A stretch of 62,271 bases of DNA from a virus. The stretch spans positions 1 through 62,271 of IMG/VR virus record IMGVR_UViG_3300050135_000024, one strand, 5' to 3'. Shown piece by piece: positions 46,590 through 54,438 of this stretch; position 1 is the stretch's first letter, and every line of letters begins with the position of its first letter. The notes under the pieces were generated by a model, which did not search any database, had not been told where the DNA came from, and saw only the letters and a program-made list of their open reading frames with translations. Both the position numbers and the translations under genes were made by a program.

Positions 46590-47236
46590 TGCCCCCGCTC
46601 CAAGACCACGACGGGCCGGTGAGCCTCACCGACGCGACGCGAGACGGCTGGAGCGATCGGGACGTCTACGGCGAGCCGGCCGACACAGACTGCGCGGGCG
46701 GCGACGACGCCGTCCTCTCCAACCCCGGCGGCTGCGCACCCCTCGCGGTCACCGGCCGGGCCGAGTCGCCCGCGCACACCCTACCTGTAGCCGAGGCGCG
46801 AGCCTACGGGAGCGCCGTAATCGCGCCCGCTGGTGTAGACCGCTCTGAGGGTAAGGCAGCGCCCAGCCAGCCGCGGGATGCCCTGGAGGTTGGGGCTCGG
46901 CCTCTGCGGCAAGGGCAACCCTGCGCGACCTGCCCGTGGCGCGTGGATCAGCACGCCGACGCGATCCCCAACTTCGATCTCGAACTGGCCGAGAACTTGA
47001 TCGGCACCACGAGCGACCAGTTGGGCGCCCCACTGTTCGCCTGCCACCAGTCGCGCCCCGGCCGCGAGGTCGTCTGCCGGGGCTGGCTCGTCGCGTACGG
47101 GTGGGACAACATCGCGGTGCGGCTCAAGCTCATCAACGGCAGTCTCACCCCGGAGGATCTGACCGCTGGCGAGGACTGGCCCGAGCTGCACTCGACGTTC
47201 GGCGAAGTCATCGAGAAGCTGCGAGCCGACGCATGA
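46589..47236 (+). CDS. DUF6283-family protein
   Basis: 215 residues. N-terminal 105 residues are low-complexity and acidic. The C-terminal domain has CATCPWRVDQHADAIPNFDL, ELAENLIGTTSDQLG, FACHQSR and VCRGWLVAYG, the four-Cys/His arrangement (C-x-x-C-P-W-R...F-A-C-H...C-x-G-W) of DUF6283, which is common in actinophages. Function unknown; probably zinc- or metal-binding. Confidence 0.75.
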   Translation: MPPLQDHDGPVSLTDATRDGWSDRDVYGEPADTDCAGGDDAVLSNPGGCAPLAVTGRAESPAHTLPVAEARAYGSAVIAPAGVDRSEGKAAPSQPRDALEVGARPLRQGQPCATCPWRVDQHADAIPNFDLELAENLIGTTSDQLGAPLFACHQSRPGREVVCRGWLVAYGWDNIAVRLKLINGSLTPEDLTAGEDWPELHSTFGEVIEKLRADA

Positions 47237-47697
47237 GCGCGTCTGCGAACGGCCGCGCCCCACGCCAACGCGTCGGCCCGCGCGCCAAGATCGCCGTGCT
47301 GCTCCCGAGCGGCTGGCTTTACGGAACAGTCAACCGGGCCGAATTCGACCGGGCGGTCAGCGACCCCAAGAAGCACCGGACATTCCGGCTCAGCAAACGA
47401 GGCTGGCACGGAAACACCTCGGTGGTCGACGTCATCAGCTCGCACGTCGACGCGGTGGACTGGCAAGCACCAGCCACCCCAGTGAGACGGAAGAAGGCCG
47501 CCAAACTGAGAGTCACGAAGCCGCTCACCCAGAAACAGGCCGTTGACCTCTCCACCAACATCGAATTCCTCGACGAGAACGCACTCGCGATGTTGTGCCT
47601 CGCCGCCGGAGTGGACTCGATCGAGGCTCTGAGCCAGGCCACTCTCCCTGCATTTCGGGAGGCGTTGGCTGGGTACATGGACGAGGCGCGAGCATGA
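47233..47697 (+). CDS. hypothetical protein
   Basis: 154 residues. A basic beta-rich N-domain (KIAVLLPSGWLYGTVNRAEF) and a C-terminal helical domain (LDENALAMLCLAAGVDSIEA). Resembles a two-domain nucleic-acid-binding protein but no family is recognised. Confidence 0.55.
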   Translation: MSASANGRAPRQRVGPRAKIAVLLPSGWLYGTVNRAEFDRAVSDPKKHRTFRLSKRGWHGNTSVVDVISSHVDAVDWQAPATPVRRKKAAKLRVTKPLTQKQAVDLSTNIEFLDENALAMLCLAAGVDSIEALSQATLPAFREALAGYMDEARA

Positions 47698-47912
47698 GCG
47701 CGGAACGCCACTACGGGAACTTCGCGGGCATCCCGATCGCGGAGACATCGTTCCTGCCGCCGGGCACCTGGATGATCGTCAGCGACAACCAGATCATCTG
47801 CAGCCCGGACACCTGGCGGCGCATCCAGTGGATGTGGGGCGGTCTGTGGGAGCGGTTCTCCGTCGAGCTTGATCGGCGCACGAGAGAGCGCATGGCGGGG
47901 GCGCAGCGGTGA
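47694..47912 (+). CDS. hypothetical Trp-rich protein
   Basis: 72 residues. GTWMIVSDNQIICSPDTWRR and WMWGGLWERFSVELDRRT. Four-base overlaps at both ends. No family recognised. Confidence 0.5.
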   Translation: MSAERHYGNFAGIPIAETSFLPPGTWMIVSDNQIICSPDTWRRIQWMWGGLWERFSVELDRRTRERMAGAQR

Positions 47913-48223
47913 GCGTCGGCAGGCCACCGGCGGAGCACGAGAAGCGCGTCGTCGCGGTCCGCTCGGAGGACTGCCAAGCGATGCTGGACCTGGTGCTCGT
48001 GGCGCGCACAAAGCACGTGATCGCCGTCAAGCTCTCCGATGACACGATCGAGCAAGCACCCGAGGTCATCGCTGCTCTCGACGATCCCGAGGTCCACGTC
48101 CACTACACGATGATTCCGCCCGAAGGCGCCCCCGCGTACGTGGCATGGCAGCAGACCGGCTATCCGCTGCTGTTGCAGGTCCGCACGTGCATCGAATGTG
48201 GTGAGCGGGTGTTGTTCGCGTGA
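47909..48223 (+). CDS. hypothetical protein
   Basis: 104 residues from GTG 47909. Alpha/beta (VVAVRSEDCQAMLDLVLVAR, VHVHYTMIPPEG) with a terminal CIECGERVLF Cys pair. No family recognised. Confidence 0.5.
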   Translation: MSVGRPPAEHEKRVVAVRSEDCQAMLDLVLVARTKHVIAVKLSDDTIEQAPEVIAALDDPEVHVHYTMIPPEGAPAYVAWQQTGYPLLLQVRTCIECGERVLFA

Positions 48224-48558
48224 GCGCCCCGGTCCAGATCGAGCGGTGCTCCGAGACTTGCGGGCGAAAGCCGGGTCACTCGGGGCCACACACTGACATC
48301 CCGACTGAGCGCGACCGCGAACGGGCACGCGAGCTGGCCAAGGCGATTCCTTTGGGGATGCGTCGTCGTGTAGCCGTCGGCACCCGCGTCGAATCCCGCG
48401 TGCGCAGCGTGTGCGGCAAGGATGGCCAGCGTCGCTGGGCCCGAGGCATAGTCGTCGGGCACGAGCCCTCGCTTGACCTGCCGCTGGTCTGGTGGGACGA
48501 CGAACGCGGGCTCACACCCGAGGCCGTAACAGACGACGAATTCGAGGTGTGCGGGTGA
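48220..48558 (+). CDS. hypothetical protein
   Basis: 112 residues. N-terminal CSETCGRKPGHSGPH resembles a metal site; the C-terminal half contains GIVVGHEPSLDLPLVWWDDE and RGLTPEAV. The latter part is similar to the protein at 48555 (PLVEWSDERGLSPEAV), so the two are partial paralogues. Confidence 0.55.
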   Translation: MSAPVQIERCSETCGRKPGHSGPHTDIPTERDRERARELAKAIPLGMRRRVAVGTRVESRVRSVCGKDGQRRWARGIVVGHEPSLDLPLVWWDDERGLTPEAVTDDEFEVCG

Positions 48559-48707
48559 GCAGGAAGATCCCGCTTCGGGCACGCGATGGCAGCATTCGAA
48601 TGCCGCCTGACCTCGCCATCGTCGAGGACTTGCCGCTGGTGGAGTGGTCGGATGAACGTGGCCTCTCGCCCGAGGCGGTCCAGGACCAGTACGAGATCGT
48701 GCGATGA
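48555..48707 (+). CDS. short paralogue of the upstream gene product
   Basis: 50 residues from GTG 48555. PLVEWSDERGLSPEAVQDQY matches the end of the protein at 48220-48558, suggesting tandem duplication followed by truncation. 4-bp overlaps both sides. Confidence 0.5.
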   Translation: MSRKIPLRARDGSIRMPPDLAIVEDLPLVEWSDERGLSPEAVQDQYEIVR

Positions 48708-48913
48708 CGAGCGCCCAGGTTCAGGCGGCGGCGTGCTTGGGCTGCGGCCAGGCTTGGCTGTTCCCCGACGAGCTGCCCGAGTCCAACGACCCGCGCAACC
48801 AGTTTCCCGTTGAGTCCGGGCCGTGGGACTTGCCCTGCCCCGACTGCGAAGGTGTGATCTGGATCACGGACCCGATGCCACGCAGCGAGTTCGAGGCGAG
48901 CCGCAATGTCTGA
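48704..48913 (+). CDS. small zinc-ribbon protein
   Basis: 69 residues. CLGCGQAWLF and LPCPDCEGVIW give a CxxC...CxxC zinc ribbon. Overlaps the nuclease gene start by 8 bases. Confidence 0.55.
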   Translation: MTSAQVQAAACLGCGQAWLFPDELPESNDPRNQFPVESGPWDLPCPDCEGVIWITDPMPRSEFEASRNV

Positions 48914-49802
48914 CCTCGCCGTCGTCCAAGACCTGTCGCTCGTCCCAGGTGGGATGGAGCGGAAGCTCTGGCGCGAGGTCCCAGGCGGCCTGATCGAATA
49001 CCTCGAGGCCGAGGCTGGCTGGCTGACGTTGAAGGGCGAGCCCCGGCTGCGCCCCTACCGCAGGTATCTCTGGACGCCAACCGACGGCGAGCCGATCAAG
49101 CTCCCGTCGGTCAGCCACATCTGCGACCAGGTGTGCCCGAAGGACGGGATCCCCTACTGGAGCGAGGCCCGAGGAATTGAAGGAGCGCTGACCGCATTCA
49201 AGGCTGGCTGGCTGACGGTCACGAGCCGAGCCTTGGACGCGATCGCCATCGTCCGCGAGCACAACCTCGGCGCTGAGGCGGCGAAGAACCGGGCGGCCAA
49301 ACGGGGGTTGAACGTCCACGCGATCAATGACCACTACATGAAAACTGGCGAGCCGCCTAAGCAGTCGGACCACCCGGCCGAACATCGCGGCTTCATCCGC
49401 TCGTGGTCCAAGGCGACGCTCATCCTCAAGCCCGAGCCTGTCGCGGTCGAGCAGCTAGTCGTGCATCCGGACGACCTCTACGCAGGCCGCCTGGACATGC
49501 GCGCGATCGTCCGAGGCGAGTTGGAGCTCGACGAGTTTAAGACCCAGGAGTGGGGCGGCCTGTTCAGCTCGACGCATCTCCAAGCGATGCTGTATGAGCG
49601 CGCCGCCGTGCGCTGCGGCGATGAGCCGGCCGCGCGCCTGCGAGCGATCGTGCTCCCCGCAGATGGCGACTGGAACGAGGACCAGCACACCATGATCGTG
49701 GCTTGGCCTGACTCGAAGGTCGAAGCTGCGCTCGCCTGGTTCCGGGAGAAACGAGCCATCGACTCTGCCTGCGGAGCCCGTAACCGGGCGGTGAGGACGT
49801 GA
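48906..49802 (+). CDS. PD-(D/E)XK nuclease, Cas4/RecB-like
   Basis: 298 residues. RGLNVHAINDHYMKTG gives the H-x-x-N/H part, HPDDLYAGRLDMRAIVRGEL the catalytic Asp, and LELDEFKTQEWG the D/E-x-K motif. THLQAMLYERAAVR is the downstream Q-x-x-x-Y motif of RecB-like nucleases. No Cys cluster for an iron-sulphur site. In phages these nucleases take part in recombination or DNA processing. Confidence 0.8.
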   Translation: MSDLAVVQDLSLVPGGMERKLWREVPGGLIEYLEAEAGWLTLKGEPRLRPYRRYLWTPTDGEPIKLPSVSHICDQVCPKDGIPYWSEARGIEGALTAFKAGWLTVTSRALDAIAIVREHNLGAEAAKNRAAKRGLNVHAINDHYMKTGEPPKQSDHPAEHRGFIRSWSKATLILKPEPVAVEQLVVHPDDLYAGRLDMRAIVRGELELDEFKTQEWGGLFSSTHLQAMLYERAAVRCGDEPAARLRAIVLPADGDWNEDQHTMIVAWPDSKVEAALAWFREKRAIDSACGARNRAVRT

Positions 49803-50398
49803 GCGCGCACCGGGTTGTGATCGAGTTCGATGATGGCGTGCGGGCCAAGCTCGTCTGCCCAGAGTCGGGCTGCATGCCAGCGCAGAACTGCGCTCAATGC
49901 GGCCGGGACCTACGACCGCGTGACGAGGCCGAGCAGCAGGCGGAAGGCATCGAGCCTTGCTACGACTGCAAGGACGCCGAGTCATGGCGAGACGAGTGCT
50001 GGATCAAGACGTGGTTCGACAACATCGACGCCACAGAACTGCTCGCCGGGAAGGTGACGGTCGAGATCGACGCCGAGTGGGACCTAGACCACATGGTCGC
50101 ACACATCATCGAAACGGAGCCATCGGCCGGAGAGGCAGGCACGGGCGTGAGCGCGGACCGCACCCTGACGGGCGTGATCGCCGAGCGGCAACGTGAGCGC
50201 AACCGCCTACATCGGCTCGCCGGAGCACTGCGCCGCGTGCTTGACGACCAGCGCGCAGAGACGGGCGTGGACGAGTGGGACGAGTCGGACTTCCGCTGCT
50301 ACGCCTACAACGCCGCCGAAGCAGTGCTGGAGCGCGGCATCCACGGCGACGCGCGCCTCGATGAGTGCCTTGACCAGGCAGACCCGGAGGCCCTATGA
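49799..50398 (+). CDS. hypothetical protein with zinc motif
   Basis: 199 residues from GTG 49799. CAQCGRDLRP and CYDCKDAESW form a zinc pair at residues 30-70. Residues 105-199 are helix-rich with a VIAERQRERNRLHRLAGALR repeat. Function unknown. Confidence 0.5.
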   Translation: MSAHRVVIEFDDGVRAKLVCPESGCMPAQNCAQCGRDLRPRDEAEQQAEGIEPCYDCKDAESWRDECWIKTWFDNIDATELLAGKVTVEIDAEWDLDHMVAHIIETEPSAGEAGTGVSADRTLTGVIAERQRERNRLHRLAGALRRVLDDQRAETGVDEWDESDFRCYAYNAAEAVLERGIHGDARLDECLDQADPEAL

Positions 50399-50754
50399 CC
50401 CCCGTCTCCCCCTCCCACAAAGCCGGCGACGGCGTCTTCGAGTACCTGGCCGAGCGCCCTTCCATCGGGCTCACGCCTACGGAGTTGGCATACGCACTCA
50501 AGCGGCCCGTAGAGGAGATCGAGACCGACGTGGCGCAGCTTCTCGTTGACGGCCGGCTAAACGCCGGCTACGGCCACTACAGCGCGCGTCCCTGCGGACA
50601 GGAGTCGCCCGCGCCGGTCGAGGTCCACTACGGCATCTGTCGTCTGCCTGTCGGGCATCGTGGCCCCTGCGAGTGGACGCCTGCTCACACACGAAGCGAG
50701 CCCGGTATGACTGTCGGCTCCCCCTCCCACGAAGCCCACAGGAGGCTGATATGA
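50395..50754 (+). CDS. winged-helix-like protein
   Basis: 119 residues. FEYLAERPSIGLTPTELAYA followed by KRPVEEIETDVAQLLVDGRL is a small winged-helix DNA-binding domain. The C-terminus has CRLPVGHRGPCEW. Contains copies of the SPSHEA repeat at both ends (50404 and 50716). Confidence 0.55.
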   Translation: MTPVSPSHKAGDGVFEYLAERPSIGLTPTELAYALKRPVEEIETDVAQLLVDGRLNAGYGHYSARPCGQESPAPVEVHYGICRLPVGHRGPCEWTPAHTRSEPGMTVGSPSHEAHRRLI

Positions 50755-50999
50755 AGATCATCGTCCAGCATGGCGGGTACGGGTGCGACACGGGCTGTTG
50801 CGGGCACTGGGTAGAGTGCGACGACCCCGAGCAGCAGCCGCCGAGAACACGGGGTGGCTTCACTTTCGAGCACGCCTCCCATGACGGCGAGACTCCTCAG
50901 CAGTTCGCGGAACGGCTCGTGCGCGAAACCTTCGGCGATGAGCATGTAGCTGACCTTGACTGGGAGAACTGCCAAGTCGTCGAGGATTGTGATTGGTGA
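50751..50999 (+). CDS. small Cys/His-rich protein
   Basis: 82 residues from ATG 50751 with GGAGG 5 bases before. IVQHGGYGCDTGCCGHWVEC then FEHASHDGETPQQFAERLVR, conserved-looking in actinophages. GGAGG here is complementary to the CCTCC in the repeat just upstream. Confidence 0.6.
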   Translation: MKIIVQHGGYGCDTGCCGHWVECDDPEQQPPRTRGGFTFEHASHDGETPQQFAERLVRETFGDEHVADLDWENCQVVEDCDW

Positions 51000-51035
51000 T
51001 GCGGGGCTCCCCCTCCCACGAAGCCAAGGCGGCCG

Positions 51036-51362
51036 ATGCTTAGCGGTCTCGACAGGGAGATCGTCGGCGTGAACGTCGCGGGATGCGACGCGCTCTGCTT
51101 GCCGTGCGCGGCGAAGCGACTGGGCGAACCTCGCTGCGCACGAGTGATCGCGGGGCTTGAGGATCGCCGGCACCTTGAATGGGGTGCGCCCGAACCGATC
51201 AACCGATACAACGCCGAAGACTGGGCGCAGGACAATGCCGAGGAATGCAACTGCGAGCGTGAAGTGCCGCTCGGCGAGGTCTGCGAGAACTGCTGGATGC
51301 TGTGCTGTCCCGACTGCGGCAAGCGCCTCGACGAGCCGCCGAAGGCCGAGGCTGCGACATGA
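51036..51362 (+). CDS. Cys-rich zinc-binding protein
   Basis: 108 residues with CDALCLPCAAK, CNCEREVPLG, and CENCWMLCCPDCG (two likely zinc sites). Starts 11 bases after a copy of the five-fold repeat. Function unknown. Confidence 0.55.
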   Translation: MLSGLDREIVGVNVAGCDALCLPCAAKRLGEPRCARVIAGLEDRRHLEWGAPEPINRYNAEDWAQDNAEECNCEREVPLGEVCENCWMLCCPDCGKRLDEPPKAEAAT

Positions 51363-51399
51363 CCGGCTCCCCCTCCCACGAAGCCGGCGAGGCGACGTG

Positions 51400-51630
51400 A
51401 TGGTCGTCTATGCGATCGGCACGCGCTTGCGTCATCACGCTGGCAGCCTGTGGGAAGTCACAGGACACAACGAGCTCACGGGCGACTATGGGATCAAATG
51501 CCTGATCGGGACGGTGCGAGAGGGCCTGATCGGTGGCGAGGTCGCGGGCTCCGTGCGCTCGGGCATCCACGCCGACTACCTGCACGGCGACGGCTGGCGA
51601 GTCGAGATGGCCGATGAGGTGGACTGGTAA
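51400..51630 (+). CDS. small beta-barrel-like protein
   Basis: 76 residues from ATG 51400. YAIGTRLRHHAGSLWEVTGH and GIKCLIGTVREG suggest a KOW/SH3-like barrel; terminal YLHGDGWRVEMADEVDW. Sits between two repeat copies. Confidence 0.5.
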   Translation: MVVYAIGTRLRHHAGSLWEVTGHNELTGDYGIKCLIGTVREGLIGGEVAGSVRSGIHADYLHGDGWRVEMADEVDW

Positions 51631-51667
51631 TGGGCGTCTCCCCCTCCCACGAAGCCAAGGCGGGCGA

Positions 51668-51880
51668 ATGAGCAAGCGAGGCAAGCGAGCGTCGGCGCGT
51701 AAGTGGCGAGGCGGCACGTCGGGCGGCATGAGCAAGCACCGCACGTCGGGCCGCGCTCCGCAGTTCGGGACGCAGGAGATCGCGCGACTGATGAACGAGG
51801 AAGCCACGAGGCGACCGAGGGCCTATCGCATGTTCGCGTCTATGGCGGCGCTGATGCGCTCACGGCGGGGGCCGGTATGA
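51668..51880 (+). CDS. small basic protein
   Basis: 70 residues, strongly basic N-terminus (SKRGKRASARKWRGG) and helix with EIARLMNEEATRRPRAYRMF. Possibly DNA/RNA-binding. Follows the fifth repeat copy. Confidence 0.5.
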   Translation: MSKRGKRASARKWRGGTSGGMSKHRTSGRAPQFGTQEIARLMNEEATRRPRAYRMFASMAALMRSRRGPV

Positions 51881-52206
51881 GGCGCGTCTTGCTTCAACGT
51901 GGCACGTACCCCTCTGGGTGGAAGCTGACGCTACTCTCACCCACCTTCGAACCGGGCGCGAGACACCACAGGTATGGCCTTCGGCTAGAGGTTCGCCGTC
52001 CGGCCGGCCACACTCAGCACACGCGGATCGTCGAATGCTTCATCGGCCGGCCACACCCTGACCTGCGTCACGGCGGTGTGGGCACCCTGACGGTGGAAGC
52101 AAAGACATGGCGTGCGTGGCTGCACAAGTCTGCGGGTCCGGGGTCCAGTGCAGGCCGCAAGGTGTTCATTCGGCTGAAGGTGGGCACAGGCGGGAAGCGC
52201 GGATGA
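51877..52206 (+). CDS. hypothetical beta-rich protein
   Basis: 109 residues with ATGA overlap. RRVLLQRGTYPSGWKLTLLS and HTRIVECFIGRPHPDL strands, then KTWRAWLHKSA. No family recognised. Confidence 0.5.
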   Translation: MRRVLLQRGTYPSGWKLTLLSPTFEPGARHHRYGLRLEVRRPAGHTQHTRIVECFIGRPHPDLRHGGVGTLTVEAKTWRAWLHKSAGPGSSAGRKVFIRLKVGTGGKRG

Positions 52207-52502
52207 CGCCGACTGACTCCGCAGCCGCCAAGGCCAGTGATCCGTCGCCCTCGCAGTTGCGGGCGCGTGCCAAGGAGCGGCGGCTGGAACTTCTCGCATG
52301 GATCCGCGAGCGGCCCGAGCACCAAGGACTGACCACGCGAGAGCTTGTGAACCTGTCGGGCATCTACGACCGGGACGAGTATTGCGGCTGGCTCGGGAGC
52401 CCGATCTCACGCGCCAATCGCGATGTGAGGGCACTCCAGCGCGAAGGGCTGCTTAGGTATGCGGTCTATTCCTATCCCGCTCGCTGGGAGCTTGCCTCGT
52501 GA
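52203..52502 (+). CDS. winged-helix protein
   Basis: 99 residues. ERRLELLAWIRERPEHQGLT, TRELVNLSGIYDRDEYCGWL and ISRANRDVRALQREGLLRYA form an HTH plus wing. Probably a regulatory or DNA-binding accessory protein. Confidence 0.6.
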   Translation: MTPTDSAAAKASDPSPSQLRARAKERRLELLAWIRERPEHQGLTTRELVNLSGIYDRDEYCGWLGSPISRANRDVRALQREGLLRYAVYSYPARWELAS

Positions 52503-52918
52503 CCGTCACCCGCTCCAGCACGGCCAAGAGCGGCGTCCTCCCCATCCCCAAACCCGAGCGCCCTCCGAAGGGACGACGCGAGCGCGAGAGGCCGGCGCTC
52601 TACACCTACGGGTTCCTGCCGGGGGAGAAGCCCGAGTGCTGGCTGAAACAGTTCGCGCCCGACGTGCCGTGCGATGGCCGGATGCAGTGGTGTCACCTGA
52701 TCCGCGAACAGACGATCCGCAAAGAGGTCTCGCGCGCGAAGGCTGTGCTGTGGGACCAGCGCGTTCTCCAGGCCGCCTGCTATCGGCATCACACGGCTCT
52801 CGACCACTTGAAACTGGTCATCCCGCGCTCGGCTCTCCCCGCGAGCGTTGAGGAATTCGCCGCAGAGCACAAGATCGACTGGTGGCTGACGAAACGCTAC
52901 GGGGAGCGGACGGCGTGA
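52499..52918 (+). CDS. HNH-like nuclease or recombination protein
   Basis: 139 residues from GTG 52499. CDGRMQWCHLIREQTIRKEV and LQAACYRHHTALDHLKLVIP provide Cys/His residues in an HNH-like order (C...W-C-H...A-C-x-x-H-H). Proteins with this layout occur in actinophage early regions. Possibly a structure-specific nuclease. Confidence 0.6.
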   Translation: MTVTRSSTAKSGVLPIPKPERPPKGRRERERPALYTYGFLPGEKPECWLKQFAPDVPCDGRMQWCHLIREQTIRKEVSRAKAVLWDQRVLQAACYRHHTALDHLKLVIPRSALPASVEEFAAEHKIDWWLTKRYGERTA

Positions 52919-53097
52919 GCTCTCGCCGAAGCGCTGTCTTTTTTGCGTCGGACGTGACGACAGCGGCGGAGGAGGCGGCCTGCGCGATGGCGGACCACCT
53001 GCCCAGCGACGACTTGCTTCCCGAGCTGTCTAACTCAGTCGAATGCGCGATCGTTGAGTTCTTTCAGAAGCTCTCGAACGGGGAGCGTACCGCGTGA
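52915..53097 (+). CDS. small acidic protein
   Basis: 60 residues from GTG. Helical (ASDVTTAAEEAACAMADHLP and LSNSVECAIVEFFQKLSN). The final NGERTA repeats the end of the upstream protein (YGERTA), hinting at a duplicated 3' end. Confidence 0.5.
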   Translation: MSSRRSAVFFASDVTTAAEEAACAMADHLPSDDLLPELSNSVECAIVEFFQKLSNGERTA

Positions 53098-53774
53098 CCG
53101 CGCACACGGCGATGCTGCGGCTCTACGCTGCGGATGAGCTTGGCCCGGACGGCTACCCGCTGGTCTGGCATCGCTGCCCGCGCTGTAAGGGAACGGGCAA
53201 GGTTGGGAACCCCGAGCACCCGGACTGCTGCGGCACGTTCGCTGGCGGCTGCGGGGGCAGCGGGTCCCTGAAGGCCCGCGTCCGCTCCGAAGCTGGCAAC
53301 CGCTGCGTGCGCTGCCAGCATCCCTACCAGCCGGGCGCGGGTGAGTGGTCGCGTTGCGATGAGCGATGTGTCCACGACGGGCCGCTCCGCGTCGGAGGGC
53401 GCCCGGAGGTCAAGGACCCCTTCACTGCGATTACGCCACCGCCTATCGACCCCGGCTTGGCACCACCCCGTGTGTGGGTCGAGCGCGGCTGGGCCTGCTA
53501 CGCGCAGTGGCGCATCCTCACCGTCCACCACCTCGGGGGCCCGACGCGCAAGTTCGACTGCCGCTGGCATCAGCTCGTGGCCCTTTGCCAGCGATGCCAT
53601 CTTGAGATTCAAGGGAAGGTCAACATGGAGCGCGCCTTCATCTTCGAGCACAGCGCTTGGTTCAAGCCTTATGCAGCAGGCTGGTATGCCTGGAAGTATG
53701 AGGGCCGGGAGATCGATCGTGCCGAGGCAGAAGCAGATCAGGACCGGCTACTCGCATTGGAGCGCCTGGTTTGA
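53094..53774 (+). CDS. HNH endonuclease with DnaJ-type zinc motif
   Basis: 226 residues. CPRCKGTGKVGNPEHPDCCG is a DnaJ-like CxxCxGxG zinc knuckle at residues 28-48. Residues 165-195 hold TVHHLGGPTRKFDCRWHQLV, ALCQRCHLEIQGKVN, the HNH fold (HH...C-x-x-C-H). Might be a homing enzyme or DNA-packaging-associated HNH. Confidence 0.7.
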   Translation: MTAHTAMLRLYAADELGPDGYPLVWHRCPRCKGTGKVGNPEHPDCCGTFAGGCGGSGSLKARVRSEAGNRCVRCQHPYQPGAGEWSRCDERCVHDGPLRVGGRPEVKDPFTAITPPPIDPGLAPPRVWVERGWACYAQWRILTVHHLGGPTRKFDCRWHQLVALCQRCHLEIQGKVNMERAFIFEHSAWFKPYAAGWYAWKYEGREIDRAEAEADQDRLLALERLV

Positions 53775-54277
53775 TGGCGTGGCAATCGAAACAGGCGCAG
53801 CGTGACTATCTCCGGGCGAGGGAGCGGCGGCTGATTGCCGCCGGTGGCTGCCGCGTTTGCCTTACGACACCCGCCGACCCCGGCTATGCGAGCTGCGAGC
53901 GATGCCGTACGAAAGAGCGCGAGAAGTACGCGTGTCGGCGTGACGCTGGAGCACATGATCTCGGTGCCCGACGTGCGGCGACCCTGCTGAGACGCTACGG
54001 GATCACGGCGGCTGAGTATGACGCGCTGTTCGCGCGACAGGGCGGCCTATGCGCACTCTGTCGCAAGTCGAATAAAGGACGCGGTCGAATGGCGGTTGAC
54101 CACGATCACGCGACTGGACGCGTTCGTGGCCTGCTCTGCTTCCACTGCAACACCGCACTCGGGCGACTGGAGTCCATCGGGCTTGACGCTGTGGCCATCT
54201 ATCTCGGACAGGAGCTTGACCGCCCCGAGGCCGAGGCGCGCCTCGATGAGCTGCTGGCGTACGAGAGGCTCGCATGA
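53774..54277 (+). CDS. recombination endonuclease VII-like protein
   Basis: 167 residues from ATG 53774. LRRYGITAAEYDALFARQGG, CALCRKSNKGRGRMAVDHDH and GRVRGLLCFHCNTALGRL are the hallmark of the endonuclease VII (T4 gp49) family, with CxxC...D-H-D-H...C-x-x-C-N. It resolves branched DNA before or during packaging. An extra N-terminal zinc pair (CRVCLTTPADPGYASCERC) is present. Confidence 0.9.
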   Translation: MAWQSKQAQRDYLRARERRLIAAGGCRVCLTTPADPGYASCERCRTKEREKYACRRDAGAHDLGARRAATLLRRYGITAAEYDALFARQGGLCALCRKSNKGRGRMAVDHDHATGRVRGLLCFHCNTALGRLESIGLDAVAIYLGQELDRPEAEARLDELLAYERLA

Positions 54278-54438
54278 CCGACCTCGCCGCGATGGTCTGC
54301 ACCTGCGGGCATAGCGCCTACTGGCACCAAGGCTGCTGCGACAAATGCGACTGCCCGAAGTTCTCGCTCGCCCGCATTGACACCTACGAATCGCTGCGCG
54401 GCGAGATCGCCCGGCTGACCAAGGAGCGTCCGGCGTGA
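54274..54438 (+). CDS. small Cys-rich protein
   Basis: 54 residues. CTCGHSAYWHQGCCDKCDC forms a compact zinc motif, then a helix (SLARIDTYESLRGEIARLTK). 4-bp overlaps at both ends. Confidence 0.55.
   Translation: MTDLAAMVCTCGHSAYWHQGCCDKCDCPKFSLARIDTYESLRGEIARLTKERPA

Larger units (their letters stand above)
50404..51656 (+). repeat. five-copy 21-bp interspersed repeat beside gene starts
   Basis: Consensus G-K-CTCCCCCTCCCAC-R-AAGCC at 50404-50424, 50716-50736, 51005-51025, 51365-51385 and 51636-51656. The last four precede starts at 50751, 51036, 51400 and 51668 by 10-15 bases. The core CCCCCTCCC resembles an anti-Shine-Dalgarno, and pairing CCTCC with the following GGAGG (for example at 50741) would hide the ribosome site. 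When translated, the copies read S-P-S-H-(E/K)-A. Confidence 0.85.

Noticed and set aside
48906-49802. CRISPR-associated Cas4 assignment
   Set aside because: The nuclease motifs are present, but the Cys residues for a Cas4 iron-sulphur cluster are missing and no cas neighbours exist.
50404-51656. CRISPR array reading of the five 21-bp repeats
   Set aside because: Distances between copies (about 250-360 bp) hold ordinary genes, and no cas adaptation genes are present. The Cas4-like nuclease at 48906 is a stand-alone RecB-type enzyme.
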